Assembly: GCF_003990185.1 (NCBI RefSeq)
Contig: NZ_RZHF01000006.1
Coordinates: 31,027 to 95,026, forward strand
From: Vreelandella nanhaiensis
GTDB taxonomy: Bacteria > Pseudomonadota > Gammaproteobacteria > Pseudomonadales > Halomonadaceae
DNA length: 64,000 nucleotides
Direction of reading: 5' to 3'
This document shows, piece after piece, positions 58,582 to 64,000 of this stretch (within the stretch, counting starts at the first letter, position 1; each line of letters begins with the position of its first letter). Below the pieces are notes generated by a model. The model was given only the letters and a program-made list of their open reading frames with translations, made no database searches and was not told the origin of the DNA. The position numbers and the translations under genes are program-made.

Positions 58582-59601
58582 TTAAGCCCGCTGACGACGG
58601 GTCTGTTTCCAGCGATCAAACATCACCGCTAGCAGTAGAATCGCGCCCCGCACCAGGTACTGGTAAAAGGTGGGTACGTTAAGCAGGCCCATGGCGTTTT
58701 GTACGCAGCCCATGATCAGCACCCCGACCACCACGCCGGTAATAGTGGCAACGCCACCCGATAGCGCGACCCCGCCCAGCACACAGGCAGAGATGACGGC
58801 AAGCTCCAGCCCCATGGAGGTATTGGGGTCGCCAAGCCCCATGCGCGATGCCAATAGCACGCCAACGACACCTGCCACCACGCCCTGAAGGCCGAACACA
58901 ATAATCTTGAGGCGGCGGACATTAACCCCCGCAAGCGAAGCGGCTTCCGAATTACCGCCGGTGGCCAGTACATTGCGCCCAAAGGCAGTCATATTGAGCA
59001 CCACACCAAAGACCACAAAACAGACCAGCATGGTCCACACCGGCAGCGTCAGGCCTAGAAAGGAGGCGCTGCCCAGGTCAAAGAAACCCGGCACGGTAAT
59101 CATCACCGCGTCACCTCCGGACGTGATATAGGCAAGCCCGCGCACAAACTCCATTGCGGCCAATGTCGCAATCAGCGAGTTAATGCCAAACTTGGCAATG
59201 ACCAGGCCGTTAAAAACCCCTACCGCGCCACCGGCAACAATGCCGCCCATCACGCCAATGAACACGCTACCGGTGCTGGTTGTCACTATCGCTGCCACCA
59301 CGCCTGCAAAGGCCACCGTGGAGGCCACCGAGAGATCCACTTCGCCCAGTGCCAGCACCAGCATCATGGTGGTCGCCAGGCTGCCGATCAGGGTGATCGA
59401 CAGCAGTAGACCGACCATATTCCGCCCCGTCAGAAAACCGGGGATGAACACGGCTAGCGCTACAAATAACAGTAGAAAAATGGCGATCAGTCCCGAGGTA
59501 TCCAACAGCGTGCGCAGCGGCTTTATAAGCCCCTGGCGTCCTGCCGGACGCGTAGGCGTTGGTACATCGCCGTCGTAGGAGGTTGCTTTGTTCGTTGTCA
59601 T
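58582..59601 (-). CDS. araH: L-arabinose ABC transporter permease
   Basis: 339 residues, RbsC/AraH-type branched permease with about ten TM helices. Conserved segments are GLLLSITLIGSLATTMMLVL and the ALGEVDLSVASTVAF loop. It shares an operon with AraG-like ATPase and AraF-like binding protein genes. The substrate is taken from this set; related permeases carry xylose or galactose. Confidence 0.88.
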   Translation of the reverse strand: MTTNKATSYDGDVPTPTRPAGRQGLIKPLRTLLDTSGLIAIFLLLFVALAVFIPGFLTGRNMVGLLLSITLIGSLATTMMLVLALGEVDLSVASTVAFAGVVAAIVTTSTGSVFIGVMGGIVAGGAVGVFNGLVIAKFGINSLIATLAAMEFVRGLAYITSGGDAVMITVPGFFDLGSASFLGLTLPVWTMLVCFVVFGVVLNMTAFGRNVLATGGNSEAASLAGVNVRRLKIIVFGLQGVVAGVVGVLLASRMGLGDPNTSMGLELAVISACVLGGVALSGGVATITGVVVGVLIMGCVQNAMGLLNVPTFYQYLVRGAILLLAVMFDRWKQTRRQRA

Positions 59602-59624
59602 TGTTGATGTCCTGAAAAGTCAGC

Positions 59625-61118
59625 TTACGCTGGCAACGCCAGCCCCAACAGTCGCTCAGGCGTGGCAGAATCACGCGACACTATGTCCACCAGTTCACCA
59701 TCACGCATGACGGCGATGCGATCACAGATGGAACTCACCTCAGCCAGATCACTGGAGATCACCACCACGCTTTTCCCCTGTTCGGCCAGTTCGTAGAGCA
59801 GCGCGTAAATATCCCTCCGCGCGCCCACATCAATCCCACGCGTCGGCTCATCCATCACGAACAGGTCAATCTCCTCAGCGAGCCAACGGGCCAGAATCAC
59901 CTTCTGTTGATTCCCCCCCGAAAGCTTGCCGATCGGCGTGCGGTGGCCGGGCGTTTTAACGCTGAGTTGCTGAATATAGGCTTCTGCATTGCGCCGTTCA
60001 CGGCCTGGATGGCGAAAGGCGCCCCAGCGTTTAAAAAAGCGCCGACAGCTGATATTGAGGTTGTCAGCCACGCTCGCCACCGGAAAGATACCTTGGGATT
60101 TACGGTCCTCAGGGCACATGGCAATTCCCGCACGGATTGCCTCGGCCGGGCTTTTAAAACGTCGTGGTTCGCCCTTAAAGTGAACGCTGCCCGCCTTGGG
60201 GGCCTCGACCCCGCACACCAGCCGTAGCAGCTCGCTGCGCCCAGCGCCCACTAACCCAAACAGCCCAAAGACCTCACCGCGCTTGACGGAGAAGCTCACC
60301 GGCGCCTTGAGACCACGACCCTGAATCCCCTCCACATTCAAGACCACATCGCCCTGCTCACGCGTGCGGTACCCGTAAACATCGTCGATATCGCGGCCCA
60401 CCATTTCACTGACGAGCAGGTCGTGATTCAACGCCGACATATCCTCATGGGTGCGAATACGCTGGCCGTCACGGAAGATAGTGACCGCATCGCACATCTC
60501 AAATACTTCTTCCATGCGATGGGTGACATAGAGCACCACCCGCCCTTCATCACGCAGCCGCTTGACGATGCGTTTAAGCTGGCGAATTTCCTGAATGGAG
60601 AGGCTACTGGTGGGTTCATCAAAGGCGATCACCTTGGCATCGCGCAGCAGCGCCCGGCCAATTTCGATCATCTGCTGCTGGCCGATAGAGAGTTCACGCA
60701 CCTTGGTTGAGGGGTGGATAGCCCCCTCGCCCAGGTCAGCCAGTATCGCCAGCGCTTTCTGCTTTAACTGGCGGCGATCAATAAACCCTTTGCGCGTCGG
60801 CAGTTGGCCCAACAGCAGGTTCTCGGCCACCGACATGTTGGGCGAGAGGGTCAACTCCTGGTAGATAATGGCAATCCCTTCACTCAGCGCTTCCCTGGCG
60901 TTACTGAACACATGGCGCTGCCCGTTGATCCACAGCGCCCCTTCGGCAACCCGGTTAACACCGCTAAGCACCTTGAGCAGGGTAGACTTACCTGCGCCGT
61001 TCTCGCCCATCAGGGCATGGACCTGCCCGGCATGGGCGGCGAAGCTCACCTTATCCAGCGCACGCACGCCGGGGAAGACGACGCTAATCGTATCGAAACG
61101 TAGATAGGCATCAGACAT
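59625..61118 (-). CDS. araG: L-arabinose ABC transporter ATPase (double domain)
   Basis: 497 residues with two ABC cassettes. The first has Walker A GENGAGKSTLLKVLSGV and signature LSIGQQQMIEIGRAL. The second has the degenerate P-loop GLVGAGRSELLRLVCG and signature LSGGNQQKVILARWL. This fused arrangement is specific to sugar (CUT2) importers. The middle gene of the transporter. Confidence 0.92.
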   Translation of the reverse strand: MSDAYLRFDTISVVFPGVRALDKVSFAAHAGQVHALMGENGAGKSTLLKVLSGVNRVAEGALWINGQRHVFSNAREALSEGIAIIYQELTLSPNMSVAENLLLGQLPTRKGFIDRRQLKQKALAILADLGEGAIHPSTKVRELSIGQQQMIEIGRALLRDAKVIAFDEPTSSLSIQEIRQLKRIVKRLRDEGRVVLYVTHRMEEVFEMCDAVTIFRDGQRIRTHEDMSALNHDLLVSEMVGRDIDDVYGYRTREQGDVVLNVEGIQGRGLKAPVSFSVKRGEVFGLFGLVGAGRSELLRLVCGVEAPKAGSVHFKGEPRRFKSPAEAIRAGIAMCPEDRKSQGIFPVASVADNLNISCRRFFKRWGAFRHPGRERRNAEAYIQQLSVKTPGHRTPIGKLSGGNQQKVILARWLAEEIDLFVMDEPTRGIDVGARRDIYALLYELAEQGKSVVVISSDLAEVSSICDRIAVMRDGELVDIVSRDSATPERLLGLALPA

Positions 61119-61157
61119 GCGTAAGCACCCCAGTAGATAGTCCGTGACAGACCGCTG

Positions 61158-62153
61158 TTAAAGGCCTAGTTCTTCACGTACTTCTTCCCAGTTATCGCGC
61201 GTCATTAACGTACCGGTCGTTTCAGTGTTGGCGGATGGTTCCTGATCCTCGGCTATCCAGCGATAAAGATCTTCTGCCGTCTGACGACCGTGCATGGTGG
61301 AACTGACCGCAACGGTGCCGTGAAAGCCGGTAGGGTTATTTCTGGAAAACTCGGCAAACGCCGCGCCCGAACCGTTGATCCCCACGCCGATGACATCTTC
61401 CGCCGCCAGACCGTACTGTTCAGTTGCCCTAACACCACCGAGCACACTTTCTTCGTTAAGGGCATAAATGACCCAATGCTCGTACCCTCCACGCTGGGAA
61501 AGCACTGGCGATGCGGCCGAGAATGCTCCGTTGGTGTCGGTACTCTGCTGAGGTGCGTCGAAAATATTCTCTTCCGGGAAGCCTGATGCGAGCAGCGCTT
61601 GGGTGGCACCGTCTGTACGCTCTACGGCCGTCGGCAGCTCGTTGTTGGTAATACGCAGCGCGCCGACGTCCTGAGGATCCCAGCCACGCGCCTCCATTTC
61701 AGCGGCAATCGCTTCGCCTACCTGCTGGCCGATTTTGGTGCCCGACATACCCAGGTGCGGTACGCCTTCCATCGGTTCTCCGCTGGAGGTCACAAACTGA
61801 TCATCCACAGTGATCACTTTCATGCCGTACTGCTCGGCACGGTTCATAATGGCAGGGCCCAAGCGTACATCGGGCGGGCAAATGACAAACCCTTGAGCAC
61901 CTTGCGCATAGAGATTATCAATTGCACTAAGCACTTCCTGGCCGTCTTCTCCGCCTAAACGAACCACTTGAAAACCAAGTTCTTCACCTGCCTCGGTGGC
62001 CGCGCGCTGCTCGTTGATAAACCACGCTTGCTCCGGTTTTTTGACGATAAAGCCGATCTTCACGTCGTCACTTTGTGCCTGCACTGAACCTAGCGAAGCC
62101 AACATGATTGCGCTACCCAGCGCTAAACGCGTGAAAGTGGTTACGATACCCAT
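61158..62153 (-). CDS. araF: L-arabinose-binding periplasmic protein
   Basis: 331 residues with a signal peptide ending SVQAQ, then DVKIGFIVKKPEQAWFINEQ, the AraF pattern (IGFLVKQPEEPWFQ-like). Two lobes continue, with VGINGSGAAFAEFSRNNPTG near the hinge/end. The pattern is closer to AraF than to xylose- or ribose-binding proteins. First gene of the transporter trio. Confidence 0.9.
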   Translation of the reverse strand: MGIVTTFTRLALGSAIMLASLGSVQAQSDDVKIGFIVKKPEQAWFINEQRAATEAGEELGFQVVRLGGEDGQEVLSAIDNLYAQGAQGFVICPPDVRLGPAIMNRAEQYGMKVITVDDQFVTSSGEPMEGVPHLGMSGTKIGQQVGEAIAAEMEARGWDPQDVGALRITNNELPTAVERTDGATQALLASGFPEENIFDAPQQSTDTNGAFSAASPVLSQRGGYEHWVIYALNEESVLGGVRATEQYGLAAEDVIGVGINGSGAAFAEFSRNNPTGFHGTVAVSSTMHGRQTAEDLYRWIAEDQEPSANTETTGTLMTRDNWEEVREELGL

Positions 62154-62229
62154 TGTTGTGCTCCTAACGTTCTAGAGATTGTTAATGTTATTGTTGAAAT
62201 CAGAGTCTGGTTTCGATCAGGCGTATGGG

Positions 62230-63459
62230 CTAAGTGTCCATTTCGTCCTGGGCAGAAAAGCGGAAGATCGTTCGTGAACGGTAAGTCTCTCCTGGCTCTA
62301 AAATCGTGCTGGGAAAGGTGTCCTGGTTGGGCGAGTCGGGGAAGTGCTGGGTTTCCAGCGCAAACCCGGAGCGCTGCGGGTAGGCTTGACCACTTTTACC
62401 GGTCAGGTCGCCGGTCAAGAAATTACCCGAATAGAACTGAATGCCTGGCTCGGTAGTTTCGATTTCCAGCATCCGTCCGCTTTGCGGCTCCCATACTTTG
62501 GCCGCTATCACTAGATCACCTTGTTCGGCGTCATCTCGGTTAAGCGCAAAGTTATGGTCGTAGCCTCCACCGAAAGAGAGCTGCTCGTTGTCCTGCTCAA
62601 CCCGCTCGCCAATCGGTGTTGCCTGGGTAAAATCGAACGGCGTACCTTCAACTGGTTGCAGCTCTCCCGTCGGAATCAAGGATTCACTGACCGGTGTAAA
62701 GGCATCGGCGTTGAGCATAAGCTGATGATCAAGAATGGAGTCGCTTCCCTCACCCTTGAGATTGAAGTAGCTATGCTGGGTAAGGTTGATGGGCGTTGCC
62801 TTATCGGTCTCAGCGCGGTAATCGAAGATCAAGGCATCGTCATCGGTCAAAGTGTAGGTCACTTCAGTTTCCAGGCGACCGGGGTAACCCTCTTCGCCAT
62901 CTTCGCTGGTATAGCGCAGCACAAGCCCCGTACCTTCATCATTCTTAAACGGCTCGGCCTGCCAAAGCACTCTATCGAACCCCTGTTGACCGCCGTGCAG
63001 ATGGTTGTCGCCATCGTTGGTGGCAAGCGTATAGGTTTCACCCTCAAGCGTGAACTGCCCTTCGGCAATACGGTTGCCGTAGCGCCCGATGATGGCGCCG
63101 AAGTAAGGGTTAGCCTCGCGATACTCATCAGATAAATAGTCGTCCAACGAATCGAACCCCAGCACAATATCGTCGACATCGCCCTCCCGGTCAGGCGTCT
63201 TTAGCGACAGGATCGTACCGCCATAGTTGGCAACCCGCAGCTCAATGCCGTTGGCGTTAGTGAGCTGATAAACGTCAACTTGACGACCATCGGGCAGTTG
63301 GCCAAACACGGATTTGGTGACGCCATGCTCTGCTTCACTATTTGCCATGGGTTCCTTATCACTTTGAGCCTGAGCCACGTTTATCAGTAGCGCAGCGGTT
63401 CCTGCACTCAGCAGCAGTATTGAACCAGCGCGGCTTGATTTAAAGCGCATGAGAGGCAT
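62230..63459 (-). CDS. galM: Exported aldose 1-epimerase (galactose mutarotase)
   Basis: 409 residues, of which the first ~31 are a signal peptide (SILLLSAGTAALLINVAQAQ). The rest is a GalM domain. It carries VANYGGTILSLKTPDR and NPYFGAIIGRYGNRIAEGQF. The catalytic His is in NDGDNHLHGGQQGFDRVLW and in TQHSYFNLKGEG, with a C-terminal Glu in PGIQFYSGNFL. Export implies that it interconverts sugar anomers before uptake. The ATG at 63459 has GGGGA 6 bases upstream. The epimerase leads the araFGH-dehydratase gene set. Confidence 0.93.
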   Translation of the reverse strand: MPLMRFKSSRAGSILLLSAGTAALLINVAQAQSDKEPMANSEAEHGVTKSVFGQLPDGRQVDVYQLTNANGIELRVANYGGTILSLKTPDREGDVDDIVLGFDSLDDYLSDEYREANPYFGAIIGRYGNRIAEGQFTLEGETYTLATNDGDNHLHGGQQGFDRVLWQAEPFKNDEGTGLVLRYTSEDGEEGYPGRLETEVTYTLTDDDALIFDYRAETDKATPINLTQHSYFNLKGEGSDSILDHQLMLNADAFTPVSESLIPTGELQPVEGTPFDFTQATPIGERVEQDNEQLSFGGGYDHNFALNRDDAEQGDLVIAAKVWEPQSGRMLEIETTEPGIQFYSGNFLTGDLTGKSGQAYPQRSGFALETQHFPDSPNQDTFPSTILEPGETYRSRTIFRFSAQDEMDT

Positions 63460-63480
63460 GTTATTTCCCCTGTTGAGGAT

Positions 63481-63560
63481 GTTGTTATTAGCTCGACATC
63501 GTTGTTCTTGCGCAACATCGTTGTTATTGGCGCGATATGGTTGTCGCTATTACATGCCCC
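63481..63560. repeat. Tandem ~20-bp repeats upstream of galM
   Basis: About 3.5 degenerate copies with unit start GTTGTT: 63481-63500, 63501-63519, 63520-63539 and a partial one from 63540. The consensus is close to GTTGTTATTGGCGCGACATC. The period of 19-20 bp is about two helical turns, all on one DNA face, 22-100 bp before the galM ATG in the intergenic space to the LysR gene. Confidence 0.6.
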
Positions 63561-63651
63561 ACAGTAGACAGCTCTACCATAACCAACCAATATGCAAATG
63601 CATCAATTTCGATATCTTTATTGCTATCAGTACCACTAGAAGGCTTATTTC

Positions 63652-64000
63652 ATGGGTGTTCTTGACGAGAACTGGTTTCTTCACGCACGACTAAAGTTGC
63701 GTCACTTCCAGCTATTTTTAGCGCTTGATGAGCAACGCAACCTGCACCGCGCCGCCGCTCAGCTCAACATGAGCCAGCCTGCCGCGTCGAAACTCCTCAG
63801 CGACCTGGAAAACAACCTGGGCGTGCGCCTGTTTGATCGTCAGCCGCGGGGGCTAACGCCTAATTGGTATGGAGAGGTGATGATTCGCCACGCGCATAGC
63901 GTGCTGTCAGCGTTGCGTCATACCGGTGAGGAGTTAACCGCGCTACGTGATGGCAACCTGGGCACTGTCGCGGTCGGCACCGTGATGGCGCCTGCGGTTA
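63652..64000 (+). CDS. LysR-family regulator, truncated by window end (GbpR-like)
   Basis: 116 complete codons visible. MGVLDENWFLHARLKLRHFQ leads into the LysR winged helix (LHRAAAQLNMSQPAASKLLS, then GVRLFDRQPRGLTPNWYGEV). GAAGG lies 9 bases before the ATG. It is divergent from the sugar genes and so a probable regulator of them. The GbpR regulators of galactose/arabinose binding-protein genes are of this kind, but that is inference. The right end is missing only because of the window boundary. Confidence 0.85.
   Translation, partial: MGVLDENWFLHARLKLRHFQLFLALDEQRNLHRAAAQLNMSQPAASKLLSDLENNLGVRLFDRQPRGLTPNWYGEVMIRHAHSVLSALRHTGEELTALRDGNLGTVAVGTVMAPAV

Overview
The window looks like 64 kb of chromosome from a halophilic gammaproteobacterium of the Halomonadaceae (Halomonas or a close relative). 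This is an inference from gene order and protein style; no database was searched. Two blocks have classic gammaproteobacterial/pseudomonad synteny: bamD | rluD-pgeF-clpB, and rpsT / murJ / ribF-ileS-lspA-fkpB-ispH-minor pilins. Most genes lie on the minus strand. There is no rRNA, tRNA, CRISPR array or recognisable insertion sequence.

Layout. 0-5.9 kb: phosphatidylserine synthase, then branched-chain amino acid synthesis (ilvC divergent from its regulator ilvY, then ilvI-ilvH behind a long structured leader). 5.9-18.1 kb: housekeeping genes: clpB with a heat-shock-type promoter, pgeF-rluD, bamD, a chemoreceptor, NAD synthetase, a PP0621-type small protein, glycine oxidase, a FimT/GspH pseudopilin and thioredoxin reductase. 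18.3-26.6 kb: aconitase, NAD-malic enzyme, a YeeE/YedE transporter, an AI-2E-family exporter and trpS. 26.7-36.7 kb: a minor pilin cassette (pilE-V-W-X, no pilY1 present) followed by ispH, fkpB, lspA, ileS, ribF, murJ and rpsT. 36.9-39.2 kb: a polar amino acid (possibly cystine) ABC importer.

39.4-47.6 kb is the least ordinary stretch. It holds a ZipA-like gene split by loss of one CG unit in a CG repeat; flagellin fliC and cap protein fliD, each with a consensus sigma-28 promoter; a degraded second fliD 3' end; a duplicated hairpin segment; an AT-rich gap; an orphan small gene; a 143-bp inverted-repeat element; a 24-residue membrane peptide; and a hipBA toxin-antitoxin pair with a repeated operator. 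47.7-56.4 kb: two serine hydrolases, small membrane proteins, TerB-like and YejK nucleoid proteins, a YadGH-type ABC exporter, a parvulin, a DUF1624-type acyltransferase-like membrane protein and a very acidic secreted protein.

56.8-64 kb is an L-arabinose (or related sugar) uptake and non-phosphorylative catabolism cluster: IlvD/Edd-type sugar acid dehydratase, AraHGF importer, an exported aldose 1-epimerase and a divergent LysR regulator cut by the window end. About 3.5 tandem copies of a 19-20 bp repeat lie between the epimerase and the regulator. I saw no clear new multi-gene system. The most interesting leads are the split ZipA-like gene, the fliD remnants, the inverted-repeat element, the small membrane peptide and the sugar-operon repeat array.
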